A stretch of 64,000 nt of DNA from Ralstonia sp. NFACC01 (GCF_900115545.1 NZ_FOWV01000005.1:372001-436000); one strand, 5' to 3'. Shown: positions 1 to 8,681, numbered from the stretch's first letter. The notes: a model not told the origin generated them from the sequence alone. Program-made: numbers and translations.

Positions 1-169
1 CGAACTTGCCCTCGGCCAGCGGGATGTCCTGGTGCGGGCAGATTCCCTGGAACGCGCGCGGTTCACCCCCTTCGGGGCGCACCAGCACGATCACATGGCC
101 GGCGACTTCGACCTCGGTCATGTCGCCTTCCCAAAGCTCGTCGAGCGAGCAGACTTTCTGGAAGTTCAT
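1..169 (-). CDS. tmoC: Toluene monooxygenase Rieske ferredoxin (TmoC/TbuB type), partial
   Basis: Partial gene: the ORF runs leftward from an ATG at 169 and leaves the window after about 56 codons. The visible N-terminus matches the TmoC/TbuB family of small Rieske [2Fe-2S] ferredoxins, which carry electrons from the reductase to the diiron hydroxylase. The first Rieske Cys-X-His pair is visible in ICPHQDIPLAEGKF; the second pair lies outside. It starts 7 bp after tmoB, in the conserved A-B-C order of tmo and tbu operons. The effector protein, beta subunit and reductase genes (tmoD, E, F) should follow to the left. Confidence 0.93.
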   Translation of the reverse strand, partial: MNFQKVCSLDELWEGDMTEVEVAGHVIVLVRPEGGEPRAFQGICPHQDIPLAEGKF

Positions 170-176
170 CGCGGCC

Positions 177-437
177 TCATGCATCGCAAAAAATGAATTC
201 GAGCGCTTCCATCGGCTTGATGTCGGTGTCGGCCAGCTTGGCGTTGCGCGGATAGAACTGCTCGCCGCCCTGGCGCCGGACCCTGACGATCTTGCCGGGC
301 TGCGGTGCCACGCGGCGCCCCACCGAGTGGTGTGCCGCTGCTGCGGCCACCTCGTCGATCGTGTTCTCGGTATCCACCGCGACGAGCTGCAGCACGAAGT
401 CGTACTGAAAATTCGAAATCACAGGAAAAAGTGCCAT
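177..437 (-). CDS. tmoB: Toluene monooxygenase hydroxylase gamma subunit (TmoB/TbuU type)
   Basis: An 86-residue protein matching the small gamma subunit of four-component toluene/benzene monooxygenases (TmoB in Pseudomonas mendocina, TbuU in Ralstonia pickettii PKO1). In the family it is a ubiquitin-like fold that decorates the (alpha-beta-gamma)2 hydroxylase and has no active-site residues. Its length is normal for the family, and the sequence opens MALFPVISNFQYDFVLQLV. It lies 24 bp downstream of tmoA and 7 bp upstream of tmoC, so all three are clearly co-transcribed. Confidence 0.93.
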   Translation of the reverse strand: MALFPVISNFQYDFVLQLVAVDTENTIDEVAAAAAHHSVGRRVAPQPGKIVRVRRQGGEQFYPRNAKLADTDIKPMEALEFIFCDA

Positions 438-461
438 GTCGTCCTCCGTTTGCGTGCCGCC

Positions 462-1967
462 TCACGCGGCTTTCTTTTCGTAGCGCTGATTGCGATACGC
501 CTCGACCCACGCGTAGTGATGGGCGTCGTCTCCGCACTCGCCAGGCGCCAGGTTCATGTACTGAAGTGCGCCCATCAGGTTGGGTGGCTGAATCTGCCCC
601 GCGAGGAATCGGTCGACCAGCGTCAGGTGGTCGCGATAGCGCAGCGGGTCTTGCTGGAAGACCCAGCGGTCGATCTCGGAATTGAAGTGGTACGTGCGGC
701 CCTTGTAGTCGAGCGGGTAGTCCTTCACGTTCCAGCCGTTGCCCGGAATTGCGCAGATCGGCAGCTGGCTCATGTTGCATACGATCGGCAGTGTCTCGGG
801 CACGGTCAGTTCGGGCTTGCCGGCCAAGAGGTTGTCGATGATGACGTCCCAGGCTTTGCCGAATGTGTCGTTCCAGCCGGGGTATTTTTCTTCGAGCCAG
901 TCGCGGCAATCAGGCGTCATGCCGGCAGCTGGGTTCCACCAGATCGTCGGACGCCAGAACCAGATACCCATCTGGTAGGCGTGGTGCTGGTAGTCGAACT
1001 CGTTGATCATCTGATCCCAGTACCAGGGCAGGTCCAGGCCCAGGTCGATCAAGGTGCGTTCAAACTGCCCGACGATCCACTCCGTCATGAATTCCTTGAA
1101 CGACTCCTTGCGATGGTGCAGCGGCGTTGCGTAATCCATCGAGGTGCCGGTGAGCAGCGAGAACAGCCGCCAGGCGCGCGCAATGGCAATGTCGACGAGT
1201 TTCTGCGCCTGCTCCTTGTGACCGTTCGCGATTAGGATCTGCAGTGCCGGACCACCGATCTGCGCATGCCGCGACTCATCGGTCTGGATGCTTGAGATGA
1301 GGCTGGCGAAGGTGAAATCACCCGCCTCTGCAGCGTCGGCGGCGAGGCCGAGGAACTGCATGTTGGTAAAGCCCGTCTCAAAAGCGAACGTCAGCATGAT
1401 CGCAATATCGATCGCGCTGCGCGACATGAACAGATCATCGAACGTGCTGCGTGCCGCGATCGCGCCCCATTCGTTGGTGTGATAAGCCTTATGGGCCCAA
1501 TCGAACTGACGGTCCTTGGCGCAATAGTCGTGCGGGAAATACAACTGCAGCTGGCCGTGCCGATTCTCGTCGAGCATGCCGAAGGTGGCCATGTTGCGCA
1601 TGCCCGGTGCGCGGCCGAAGCGGGCCATGCGTGCCTCCGCGCTCATCGCGGCGTATTCGCCGAGCGCAATGGCGCCGTAGTGCGCCTTCAGAATCGACAG
1701 CCAGCCCGGGTCGGCGTCTTCGAACATGCGGCTGCGTTCTAGCGCAGCCTTGACCGAGTACGCACCGGCATCTTTCTCGCGCTGGATGCGGACGTATTCG
1801 GGATACGACGTCTTGTATGGCTCGTCGTAGGTTTCCCATGTCTGCATCGGTACGCCCTGCGCGCCGGTCATGATGTCGGGAAACAGCTCGGACTCGGTGA
1901 CGTAGCTCGGGGTCCAGTTGGTCGTGCGTGCGATGTCGTACCACGCGGCGCGTTCCAGTAACGCCAT
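462..1967 (-). CDS. tmoA: Toluene/benzene monooxygenase hydroxylase alpha subunit (TmoA/TbuA1 type)
   Basis: A 501-residue catalytic subunit of a soluble diiron toluene monooxygenase, which hydroxylates the ring of toluene or benzene. All six expected diiron ligands are present at the same numbers as in TmoA: Glu104, Glu134, His137 (in DENRH), Glu197, Glu231 and His234 (in DESRH). The active-site Thr201 is also present. The regiospecificity (para, meta or ortho) cannot be read safely from sequence. It is the first gene of the leftward operon, with a sigma-54 promoter about 80 bp upstream of the ATG and GGAGACATC just before the start. The closest named relatives I recall are TbuA1 of Ralstonia pickettii PKO1 and TmoA. 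Confidence 0.96.
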   Translation of the reverse strand: MALLERAAWYDIARTTNWTPSYVTESELFPDIMTGAQGVPMQTWETYDEPYKTSYPEYVRIQREKDAGAYSVKAALERSRMFEDADPGWLSILKAHYGAIALGEYAAMSAEARMARFGRAPGMRNMATFGMLDENRHGQLQLYFPHDYCAKDRQFDWAHKAYHTNEWGAIAARSTFDDLFMSRSAIDIAIMLTFAFETGFTNMQFLGLAADAAEAGDFTFASLISSIQTDESRHAQIGGPALQILIANGHKEQAQKLVDIAIARAWRLFSLLTGTSMDYATPLHHRKESFKEFMTEWIVGQFERTLIDLGLDLPWYWDQMINEFDYQHHAYQMGIWFWRPTIWWNPAAGMTPDCRDWLEEKYPGWNDTFGKAWDVIIDNLLAGKPELTVPETLPIVCNMSQLPICAIPGNGWNVKDYPLDYKGRTYHFNSEIDRWVFQQDPLRYRDHLTLVDRFLAGQIQPPNLMGALQYMNLAPGECGDDAHHYAWVEAYRNQRYEKKAA

Positions 1968-2048
1968 GGTGATGTCTCCTTGGTGGGTCTGTAGTGCTTT
2001 TGCTTGGTGGTCTCAGCGCGGTCGCATTTGCGCTGGGCGGTCCTCCAT

Positions 2049-2064
2049 TGCAAGGGCGGTGCCA
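2049..2064 (-). promoter_or_regulatory. Sigma-54 promoter of the toluene monooxygenase operon
   Basis: On the minus strand the sequence reads TGGCACCGCCCTTGCA, a near-perfect -24/-12 element with GG and GC separated by exactly 10 bp. It lies about 80 bp upstream of the tmoA ATG and points at it. Toluene monooxygenase operons of this type (for example tbuA1 with TbuT) are known to be driven by sigma-54 and an NtrC-family aromatic sensor, which fits this site. Confidence 0.85.
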
Positions 2065-2231
2065 ACCGCAGCGCCTGCCGTGGGTTGGTGCAACGCAAAA
2101 GTCCCTGACGCCTGTATCGACGCGCGCCGTCGACACGCCTGTGCGCTGCCTGTGTGCAGTGCAGAAGCGCTCATCCCCATCGCGATTTCAGTTTTTGATC
2201 AGATTCGGTCGCCGTTGGCTTGCCGTCTGAT

Positions 2232-2247
2232 TTGATCAATTGATAAG
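2232..2247. promoter_or_regulatory. Upstream activator site, DmpR/XylR-type palindrome (left)
   Basis: TTGATCAATTGATAAG matches 14 of 16 positions of the palindrome TTGATCAATTGATCAA typical of DmpR/MopR/PhlR activator sites. It lies about 170 bp upstream of the leftward sigma-54 promoter, within the usual range for looping. A further half site (TTGATCAG) begins at 2195. The binding protein is not encoded in the window. Confidence 0.65.
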
Positions 2248-2444
2248 AATCTCGAGAATATGGATTCTGCTTCGGCGTAGCGCACCCCGGACAGCCGATA
2301 TACGCCTATCCGTCGCCAGAGTGTTTTCTCGAAGTCGGAGCGCGCGGCTCGCAATGAGCGTGTCGTCCGCCTGTTTTCCGGTTATTCCAAGCCTGTAAGG
2401 CCACGGACGGGCTCGACGATTTGATGAAAACCGCCCCGAGTGGC

Positions 2445-2460
2445 TCGATCAAATGATCAA
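2445..2460. promoter_or_regulatory. Upstream activator site, DmpR/XylR-type palindrome (right)
   Basis: TCGATCAAATGATCAA matches 14 of 16 positions of the DmpR-family palindrome. It lies about 130 bp upstream of the rightward sigma-54 promoter of the phenol hydroxylase operon. A further half site (TGATCAAG) lies at 2470-2477, suggesting the usual paired arrangement for a hexameric NtrC-type activator. Confidence 0.65.
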
Positions 2461-2591
2461 TTCGCCTGCCTGATCAAGCGAAATTCGCTGCCATTGCCCC
2501 GTGTTTTGCGTGCATGACACCGCATAAAGGCTGTCTCGTTGTTGGGGTTTTCCCTTGAAATATCGAGATTTTTGAAGAAGCTCCGCCCAGC

Positions 2592-2606
2592 TGGCACAGC
2601 TTCTGC
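2592..2606 (+). promoter_or_regulatory. Sigma-54 promoter of the phenol hydroxylase/meta-cleavage operon
   Basis: TGGCACAGCTTCTGCA (from 2592) has the -24 GG and -12 GC dinucleotides separated by exactly 10 bp. Transcription would start near 2617, about 55 bp before dmpK. Dmp-type phenol operons are classically sigma-54/DmpR dependent, and the palindrome at 2445-2460 provides a matching activator site. Confidence 0.82.
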
Positions 2607-2669
2607 AAAAGAGGAGCCGTCACCGGCGACAGCTCAGCGTCGGTGGCAATCCCGACCTCAACAGCGGAT

Positions 2670-2885
2670 ATGCCCATGACCACGCAAATCAACCTGTCAT
2701 CCGACGAGATGCCCATCGTCGATCTCACGCGCAAATACGTGAGTCGTATTGAGCGACGCGACGATGGGCTGGTGAGCTTCGAGTTCGCCATCGGCTGGCC
2801 CGAGCTGAGTGTCGACTTGCTGCTGCCCGAGCCGGCCTTCACCGCGTTCTGTCAGCGCCACCAGGTGACGAGGCTGGATTCCTGA
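2670..2885 (+). CDS. dmpK: Phenol hydroxylase assembly subunit P0 (DmpK type)
   Basis: A small protein of 69-71 residues of the DmpK/PhK family. In the Dmp system DmpK is not part of the turning-over enzyme but is needed to assemble active hydroxylase, probably through iron loading. Two in-frame ATGs (2670 and 2676) are both plausible starts and neither has a strong Shine-Dalgarno sequence. It is the first gene of the rightward operon, 55 bp before dmpL, which is the standard order. Confidence 0.85.
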   Translation: MPMTTQINLSSDEMPIVDLTRKYVSRIERRDDGLVSFEFAIGWPELSVDLLLPEPAFTAFCQRHQVTRLDS

Positions 2886-2940
2886 GACGGCGCAGACCGT
2901 CCACCGCCACACCCCATAAAACACCCAGGAGACAACCCGC

Positions 2941-3948
2941 ATGAACATCGACTTGCAGGCCCGCGAAATCACACCGCTGCGGCAGACCTTCGCCCACGTT
3001 GCCCGCCTCATCGGCGAAGGCAAGGCAGCCACGCGCTACCAGGAAGCGACTTACGGCGCGCAGTCCATGGCGAACTTTCACTACCGTCCGACGTGGGACC
3101 CAGCGCACGAGTTGTACGACCCGAGCCGCAGCCGCATTCACTTGGCTGACTGGCAGGCGCTCAAAGATCCGCGCCAGTTCTATTACGCCACCTGGACCAT
3201 GACCCGCGCGCGTCAACAGGAAGCGGTGGAAGCGAACTTCCAGTTTGTCGAATCGCGCGGGCTGGCATCTGCGATGGGTGATGCGCTGCGCGACCGCGCG
3301 CTGCAGGTGCTGCTGCCGCTGCGCCACGTGGCGTGGGGCGCCAACATGAACAACGCGTCGATCTGCGCGTATGGCTACGGCACGGCCTTCACCGCGCCCG
3401 CGATGTTCCACGCCATGGACGATCTCGGGATTGCGCAGCTGATTACCCGTCTGGCCCTGGCACTGGACGAGCCTGCCGTGCTCGATGCCGGCAAGCGGGC
3501 CTGGCTGGAAGACCCCCGTTGGCAAGGCTTGCGCCGCTACGTGGAAGACAGCTTCGTGGTGCAGGACCCGGTCGAGCTGTTCGTGGCCCAGAACCTTGCA
3601 CTGGACGGGCTGCTGTATCCGCTCATCTGTGGGCACTTTGTCGATGACCACCTCGCTCTGCAAGGCGGTACGGCCGTGGCCATCCTGACGAGCTTCATGC
3701 CCGAGTGGCATGACGAAACCGCGCGCTGGATCGACGCCGTCATCAAGACCATGGCGAGCGCCGTGGAGCCCGAAGCCGCAGGCAATCGCGCATTGCTCTC
3801 GGAATGGTTCGCACACTGGGCCGACCGCGCCCAGGCCGCGCTCGCGCCCGTCGCCGAGATGGCCTTGGGAGAGCACGGCGCTGCGGCACTGGGCGAAGTG
3901 CGTGCGGCGCTCGATGCGCGCGCCGCCAAAGCCGGCCTGTCGCTCTGA
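2941..3948 (+). CDS. dmpL: Phenol hydroxylase P1 oxygenase (beta) subunit
   Basis: A 335-residue protein of the DmpL/TomA1 family, the non-catalytic beta subunit that pairs with DmpN in the dimeric diiron hydroxylase. It belongs to the ferritin-like bacterial multicomponent monooxygenase fold but lacks the two EXXH iron motifs, as expected for this subunit. The start has AGGAGACAACCCGC immediately upstream. The next gene, dmpM, begins 36 bp later. Confidence 0.93.
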   Translation: MNIDLQAREITPLRQTFAHVARLIGEGKAATRYQEATYGAQSMANFHYRPTWDPAHELYDPSRSRIHLADWQALKDPRQFYYATWTMTRARQQEAVEANFQFVESRGLASAMGDALRDRALQVLLPLRHVAWGANMNNASICAYGYGTAFTAPAMFHAMDDLGIAQLITRLALALDEPAVLDAGKRAWLEDPRWQGLRRYVEDSFVVQDPVELFVAQNLALDGLLYPLICGHFVDDHLALQGGTAVAILTSFMPEWHDETARWIDAVIKTMASAVEPEAAGNRALLSEWFAHWADRAQAALAPVAEMALGEHGAAALGEVRAALDARAAKAGLSL

Positions 3949-3984
3949 ACGCCACGTCTTCCGATTGCTTGCAGAGGAAACCCC

Positions 3985-4254
3985 ATGTCACAAGTCTTTA
4001 TTGCCTTCCAGGCCAATGAGGAGTCGCGCCCCGTCATCGAGGCCATCGTCACCGACAACCCGGAAGCCGTCGTCACCTACCCGACCGGGCTCGTCAAGAT
4101 CGACGCTCCGGGGCGGCTGACCATCCGCCGCGAAACCATCGAAGAGCAGACCGGCCGGCCCTTCGACCTTCAGCAACTGCACGTCAACCTCGTGACGCTC
4201 TCGGGCCACATCGACGAAGACGACGATCAGTTGACGCTGAGCTGGCAGCACTGA
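3985..4254 (+). CDS. dmpM: Phenol hydroxylase P2 effector (coupling) protein
   Basis: An 89-residue cofactor-less effector protein of the MmoB/DmpM family. It binds the hydroxylase and couples electron input to oxygen activation. The sequence shows the typical features: an opening MSQVFIAFQANEESRP, a central NLVTLSGHIDEDDD segment and no cysteines. It has a strong ribosome binding site (AGAGGAAACCCC) and sits between the beta and alpha hydroxylase genes, as in dmp and tom operons. Confidence 0.93.
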   Translation: MSQVFIAFQANEESRPVIEAIVTDNPEAVVTYPTGLVKIDAPGRLTIRRETIEEQTGRPFDLQQLHVNLVTLSGHIDEDDDQLTLSWQH

Positions 4255-4299
4255 ACACGAAAGACCTCGCACACCTACACATACGAGAGGAGACACCCT

Positions 4300-5844
4300 A
4301 TGGACACCCGTGTTGCCAAGAAGAAGCTTGGCCTGAAAGAGCGCTACGCCGCCATGACGCGCGGCCTGGGCTGGGAAACGACCTATCAGCCGATGGACAA
4401 GGTCTTTCCGTACGACACCTACGAGGGGATCAAGATCCACGACTGGGACAAGTGGCAAGACCCGTTCCGCCTGACCATGGATGCGTACTGGAAGTATCAG
4501 GGCGAGAAGGAGAAGAAGCTCTACGCCGTGATTGAGGCTTTTGCGCAGAACAACGGTCAGCTCGGCATCAGCGATGCGCGCTACGTCAACGCGCTCAAGC
4601 TGTTCATCCAGGGCGTCACGCCACTGGAATACAACGCGCACCGTGGGTTTGCCCACGTGGGCCGTCAGTTCACGGGCGAAGGTGCGCGCGTGGCTGCGCA
4701 GATGCAGTCCATCGACGAACTGCGCCACTACCAGACCGAGACGCATGCGATCTCGCACTACAACAAATACTTCAACGGCATGCACAGCCCGAACCACTGG
4801 TTCGACCGTGTCTGGTACCTGTCGGTGCCGAAGTCGTTCTTCGAAGATGCGTGCACGGCCGGTCCGTTCGAGTTCCTGACGGCGGTCAGCTTCTCGTTCG
4901 AATACGTGCTGACCAACCTGTTGTTCGTGCCGTTCATGTCCGGCGCCGCGCACAACGGCGACATGAGCACCGTCACCTTCGGCTTCTCTGCGCAGTCCGA
5001 TGAGTCGCGGCACATGACGCTGGGCATCGAATGCATCAAGTTCATGCTGGAGCAGGATCCCGACAACGTGCCCATCGTTCAGCGCTGGATCGACAAGTGG
5101 TTCTGGCGCGGCTACCGGCTGCTGACCATCGTCGCGATGATGCAGGACTACATGCTGCCCAAGCGCGTGATGAGCTGGAAGGAGGCCTGGGAGATGTACG
5201 CCGAGGGCAACGGCGGCGCGCTCTTCAAGGACCTGGCGCGCTATGGCATTCGCGAGCCGGCGGGCTGGAAGGACGCGTGCGAAGGCAAGGACCACATCAG
5301 CCACCAGGCGTGGGCCACGTTCTACAACTACGGCGCGGCCGCACCGTTCCACACGTGGATTCCGAACGAGGACGAGATGCAGTGGCTCGCGCAGAAGTAT
5401 CCGGACTCCTTCGACAAGCTCTATCGCCCGCGCTTTGAATTCTGGCGCGAGCGGGCCGAGGAAGGACGGCGCTTCTACAACAAGACGTTGCCGATGCTGT
5501 GCACGACCTGCCAGGTGCCGATGTTCTTCACCGAGCCGGGCGACGCCACCAAGATCGCCTATCGCGAGAGCGACTACTTCGGCAACAAGTATCACTTCTG
5601 CTCGGACCACTGCAAACACATCTTCGACGACGAACCCGAGAAGTATGTGCAGAGCTGGCTGCCTGTGCACCAGGTCTACCAGGGTCATTGCTTCCCTGAG
5701 GGCACAGACCCGACCGCCGAAGGGTTCGACCCGTTGATGGCGGTGCTCAAGTACTACGAGATGAACATCGGACGTGACAACTTCGACTTCGAAGGCTCGG
5801 AAGACCAGAAGAACTTCGCCGCCTGGACGGGAGAAACAGCATGA
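4300..5844 (+). CDS. dmpN: Phenol hydroxylase P3 catalytic (alpha) subunit
   Basis: A 514-residue diiron catalytic subunit that hydroxylates phenol (and in relatives toluene or benzene) to catechol. Predicted iron ligands are Glu110, Glu140 and His143 (in DELRH), Glu201, Glu235 and His238 (in DESRH). The C-terminus, from about residue 400, carries the structural YHS/zinc segment with CTTC and FCSDHC cysteines that is typical of DmpN and absent from TmoA. AGGAGACACCC precedes the ATG. It overlaps dmpO by 4 bp (ATGA), implying translational coupling. Confidence 0.96.
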   Translation: MDTRVAKKKLGLKERYAAMTRGLGWETTYQPMDKVFPYDTYEGIKIHDWDKWQDPFRLTMDAYWKYQGEKEKKLYAVIEAFAQNNGQLGISDARYVNALKLFIQGVTPLEYNAHRGFAHVGRQFTGEGARVAAQMQSIDELRHYQTETHAISHYNKYFNGMHSPNHWFDRVWYLSVPKSFFEDACTAGPFEFLTAVSFSFEYVLTNLLFVPFMSGAAHNGDMSTVTFGFSAQSDESRHMTLGIECIKFMLEQDPDNVPIVQRWIDKWFWRGYRLLTIVAMMQDYMLPKRVMSWKEAWEMYAEGNGGALFKDLARYGIREPAGWKDACEGKDHISHQAWATFYNYGAAAPFHTWIPNEDEMQWLAQKYPDSFDKLYRPRFEFWRERAEEGRRFYNKTLPMLCTTCQVPMFFTEPGDATKIAYRESDYFGNKYHFCSDHCKHIFDDEPEKYVQSWLPVHQVYQGHCFPEGTDPTAEGFDPLMAVLKYYEMNIGRDNFDFEGSEDQKNFAAWTGETA

Positions 5845-6206
5845 GCGTCGTGACCAATCCGAAAGCCGCGCCCTACAAGTTTCCGATGAAGGACGTGCGC
5901 GAGAACTTTCCTGCGCCGCTGCTCTACATCGGGTGGGAAGACCACCTGATGTTCAGCGCACCGTTCTGCCTGCCACTGCCGGCGGAGATGCCATTCGGCG
6001 CGGTGGTGACACAGGTGCTGCCCGCGCTGTATGCCGAGCACCCCGACTTTGAACGCATCGACTGGAGCGCTGTGCAGTGGTTCAAGTCCGGCCAGCCCTG
6101 GACGCCCGATTCGGCCAAGTCGTTGGCCGGTAACGGGCTGGGCCACAAGGACGTGATCCGTTTTCGTACGCCGGGCCTCACCGGCATCAACGGTTCCTGC
6201 AGTTAA
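5841..6206 (+). CDS. dmpO: Phenol hydroxylase P4 (gamma) subunit
   Basis: A 121-residue protein of the DmpO family, the gamma subunit of the phenol hydroxylase (alpha-beta-gamma)2 complex. Its start overlaps the dmpN stop by 4 bp, and dmpP follows after 3 bp. The sequence contains DVIRFRTPGLTG near the C-terminus and no cofactor motifs. Length and position match the family. Confidence 0.93.
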   Translation: MSVVTNPKAAPYKFPMKDVRENFPAPLLYIGWEDHLMFSAPFCLPLPAEMPFGAVVTQVLPALYAEHPDFERIDWSAVQWFKSGQPWTPDSAKSLAGNGLGHKDVIRFRTPGLTGINGSCS

Positions 6207-6209
6207 GCC

Positions 6210-7274
6210 ATGTGTAATCAACTCACCATCGAGCCCATTGGCGCCACGCTGGACGTGGCCGAGGGCCAGACCCTGCTCGACGCCGCGTTGCGCTCGGGGG
6301 TGTACATCCCGCATGCGTGCGGCCACGGACTGTGCGGTACGTGCAAGGTGCAGGTCACGCACGGCGAGGTGGACCACGGCCCAGCCAATCCCTTCGCGCT
6401 CATGGACATCGAGCGTGAAGAAGGGAAGACGCTGGCGTGTTGCGCCACCGCGCTGAGCGACGTTTGCATCGAAGCCGATGTGGACGACGAGCCGGACGCG
6501 CGTGTCATTCCCGTGCGGGATTTTGTGGCGACGGTCACGCGCGTTGAAGCCCTCACGCCCACCATCAAGGGGCTGCGCCTGAAGCTCGATCAGCCGATCG
6601 ACTTCCAGGCTGGCCAGTACGTGATGGTGGAGATTCCAGGGCTCGGTCAACGGCGTGCCTTCTCGATCGCCAATTCGCCCAGCAATGTGGCAAGCACGGA
6701 CGAGATCGAGTTGCAGGTGCGCCGCGTCCCCGGCGGCGCCGGAACCGGTGTGCTGCACGAGCAAGTTGGCGCGGGCGACACGCTGCACGTGACAGGTCCT
6801 TACGGCCGGTTCTTCGTGCGGCAGTCAGCGGCCAAGCCGATGCTGTTCGTCGCAGGTGGTTCGGGTCTGTCCAGCCCGCGGTCGATGATCCTTGATCTGC
6901 TGGAACAGGGCTGCACGTTGCCCATCACGCTGGTCAACGGACAACGCAGTCGTGAAGAGCTGTACGGCCACGAGGAGTTTGTTGCGCTGGCCAATCGCCA
7001 CCCGAACTTTCACTACGTGCCGGTGCTGTCGAACGAAGCCGAGGGGAGCGCCTGGGACGGTGCGCGCGGCTTTGCCCACGACGCTGCCAAGGTGCATTTC
7101 AACGGACAGTTCTCAGGGCACAAGGCGTATCTGTGCGGGCCGCCGCCGATGGTCGAGGCTGCCATCGGTGCGCTCATGCAGGGCCGGCTGTTCGAGGATG
7201 ACATCTACACCGAGAAGTTCCTCTCCGCAGCCGATGCCAACGCGCAGCGCAGCCCGCTGTTCAAGCGGGTTTGA
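6210..7274 (+). CDS. dmpP: Phenol hydroxylase P5 reductase (ferredoxin-FAD/NADH)
   Basis: A 354-residue reductase that passes electrons from NADH through FAD and a plant-type [2Fe-2S] cluster to the diiron hydroxylase. The N-terminal ferredoxin domain has the cluster cysteines Cys37, Cys42 and Cys45 (HACGHGLCGTC), with the fourth in the CC pair at 77-78. The FAD site RAFSIANSP follows. The C-terminal NAD-binding half contains the family's GGSG motif (FVAGGSGLSSP) and CGPPPMV. Order and length are as in dmpP. Confidence 0.95.
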   Translation: MCNQLTIEPIGATLDVAEGQTLLDAALRSGVYIPHACGHGLCGTCKVQVTHGEVDHGPANPFALMDIEREEGKTLACCATALSDVCIEADVDDEPDARVIPVRDFVATVTRVEALTPTIKGLRLKLDQPIDFQAGQYVMVEIPGLGQRRAFSIANSPSNVASTDEIELQVRRVPGGAGTGVLHEQVGAGDTLHVTGPYGRFFVRQSAAKPMLFVAGGSGLSSPRSMILDLLEQGCTLPITLVNGQRSREELYGHEEFVALANRHPNFHYVPVLSNEAEGSAWDGARGFAHDAAKVHFNGQFSGHKAYLCGPPPMVEAAIGALMQGRLFEDDIYTEKFLSAADANAQRSPLFKRV

Positions 7275-7289
7275 AAGGAGGGCCACGCA

Positions 7290-7655
7290 ATGCTGGATAC
7301 CCGACCCAAGGTGGACGTGTGCGTGGAACAGACCCAGGAGCACTACCCATGCGCCACCACCGAGAGCTTGCTGACGGGCATGTTGCGCCTCGGGCGCAAG
7401 GGCATTCCCGTGGGCTGTGTCAATGGCGGCTGCGGGGTGTGCAAGGTGCGCGTGCTTGAAGGCAGCACCGTGCGCCTGGGGCCGCTCAGCCGTGCCCACG
7501 TCAGCGCAGACGAAGAAGCGCAGGGCGTGACGCTGGCCTGCCGTGAAGCACCGCTGACCGCCGTCCGGCTGGCTGTGCTGGGCAGATTTGAAAAACCGTT
7601 TTCGAGAGGCTTCGCCGCATCTGCGGGGGCGCAGTCCGACAAGAAACCGCAGTGA
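7290..7655 (+). CDS. dmpQ: Chloroplast-type ferredoxin that reactivates catechol 2,3-dioxygenase (DmpQ/XylT type)
   Basis: A 121-residue protein with a plant-type [2Fe-2S] domain; cluster cysteines are Cys43, Cys48, Cys51 ([10 protein letters not shown]) and Cys84. DmpQ/XylT proteins re-reduce the catalytic iron of catechol 2,3-dioxygenase after oxidative inactivation by substituted catechols. Its position directly before dmpB is the conserved one. It has AAGGAGGGCC as ribosome binding site. The 20-25 residues after the ferredoxin fold look disordered. Confidence 0.9.
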   Translation: MLDTRPKVDVCVEQTQEHYPCATTESLLTGMLRLGRKGIPVGCVNGGCGVCKVRVLEGSTVRLGPLSRAHVSADEEAQGVTLACREAPLTAVRLAVLGRFEKPFSRGFAASAGAQSDKKPQ

Positions 7656-7678
7656 GTTTGATCAACCAGGAGACAAGC

Positions 7679-8623
7679 ATGGGTGTTCTACGAATCGGGC
7701 ATGCCAGCCTAAAGGTGATGGACATGGCCGCCGCCGTTCGGCACTACGAAAACGTGCTCGGCCTGAAGGTGACGATGCAGGACAACGCCGGCAACGTCTA
7801 CTTCAAGTGCTGGGACGAGTGGGACAAATACTCGCTCATCCTCACGCCGTCGGACCAGGCAGGCCTGAACCATCTCGCCTACAAGGTCGAGAAAGACGCC
7901 GACCTCGACGAGCTGCAGGGGAAGATTGAAGCGTGGGGTCTCAAGACGGTGATGCTGCCAGAGGGGACGCTGCCTGCTACTGGCCGCATGCTGCAGTTCA
8001 ATCTGCCAAGCGGCCACGAGATGCGGCTCTATGCGATGAAAGAGGTGGTCGGCACCGAGGTGGGCAGTCTCAACCCCGACCCGTGGCCGGACAACCTCAA
8101 GGGCGCTGGCGTGCATTGGCTGGATCATGCCCTGCTGATGTGCGAGCTGAATCCGGAAGCTGGCATCAACACGGTTGCCGAAAACACGCGGTTCATGCAG
8201 GAGGTGCTGGGCTTCTTCCTGACGGAGCAGGTCGTCGTCGGCCCGGGCGGCGCCGTACAGGCTGCCGCATGGCTGGCCCGCAGCACCACGCCGCACGACA
8301 TCGCGTTCGTCGGTGGTCCACGCAGTGGCCTGCACCACATCGCCTTCTTCCTGGATTCATGGCACGACGTGCTCAAGGCTGCAGACGTCATGGCCAAGAA
8401 CCAGACCAAGATCGACGTGGCACCTACGCGCCACGGCATCACGCGCGGGGAGACGATTTACTTCTTCGACCCCAGCGGCAACCGCAACGAGACGTTCGCT
8501 GGACTGGGCTACCTCGCGCAGCCAGACCGTCCCGTCACCACGTGGAGCGAAGACAAGCTGTGGACCGGCATCTTCTACCACACGGGTGAAGCGGTGCCGT
8601 CGTTCACCGATGTCTACACCTGA
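7679..8623 (+). CDS. dmpB: Catechol 2,3-dioxygenase (extradiol, meta cleavage)
   Basis: A 314-residue two-domain vicinal-oxygen-chelate dioxygenase that cleaves catechol to 2-hydroxymuconic semialdehyde using Fe(II). Predicted iron ligands are His150 (WLDHALL), one of His219/His220 (GLHHIAF) and Glu271 (PSGNRNETF). The active-site His252 and Tyr261 region is also intact. I chose the ATG at 7679 because CCAGGAGACAAGC precedes it and the protein then starts like XylE/DmpB; a GTG at 7652 overlapping the dmpQ stop is possible but less likely. Confidence 0.95.
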   Translation: MGVLRIGHASLKVMDMAAAVRHYENVLGLKVTMQDNAGNVYFKCWDEWDKYSLILTPSDQAGLNHLAYKVEKDADLDELQGKIEAWGLKTVMLPEGTLPATGRMLQFNLPSGHEMRLYAMKEVVGTEVGSLNPDPWPDNLKGAGVHWLDHALLMCELNPEAGINTVAENTRFMQEVLGFFLTEQVVVGPGGAVQAAAWLARSTTPHDIAFVGGPRSGLHHIAFFLDSWHDVLKAADVMAKNQTKIDVAPTRHGITRGETIYFFDPSGNRNETFAGLGYLAQPDRPVTTWSEDKLWTGIFYHTGEAVPSFTDVYT

Positions 8624-8681
8624 TCTGTCCGAGCCTGTTTGCCGAGCCGCCTGAACCGCCATTTCCACGTCCCGTCTTGCC

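Noticed and set aside
7652-7678. Earlier GTG start for catechol 2,3-dioxygenase
   Set aside because: It would overlap dmpQ and include the strong AGGAGA ribosome binding site in the coding region; the ATG at 7679 fits the family.
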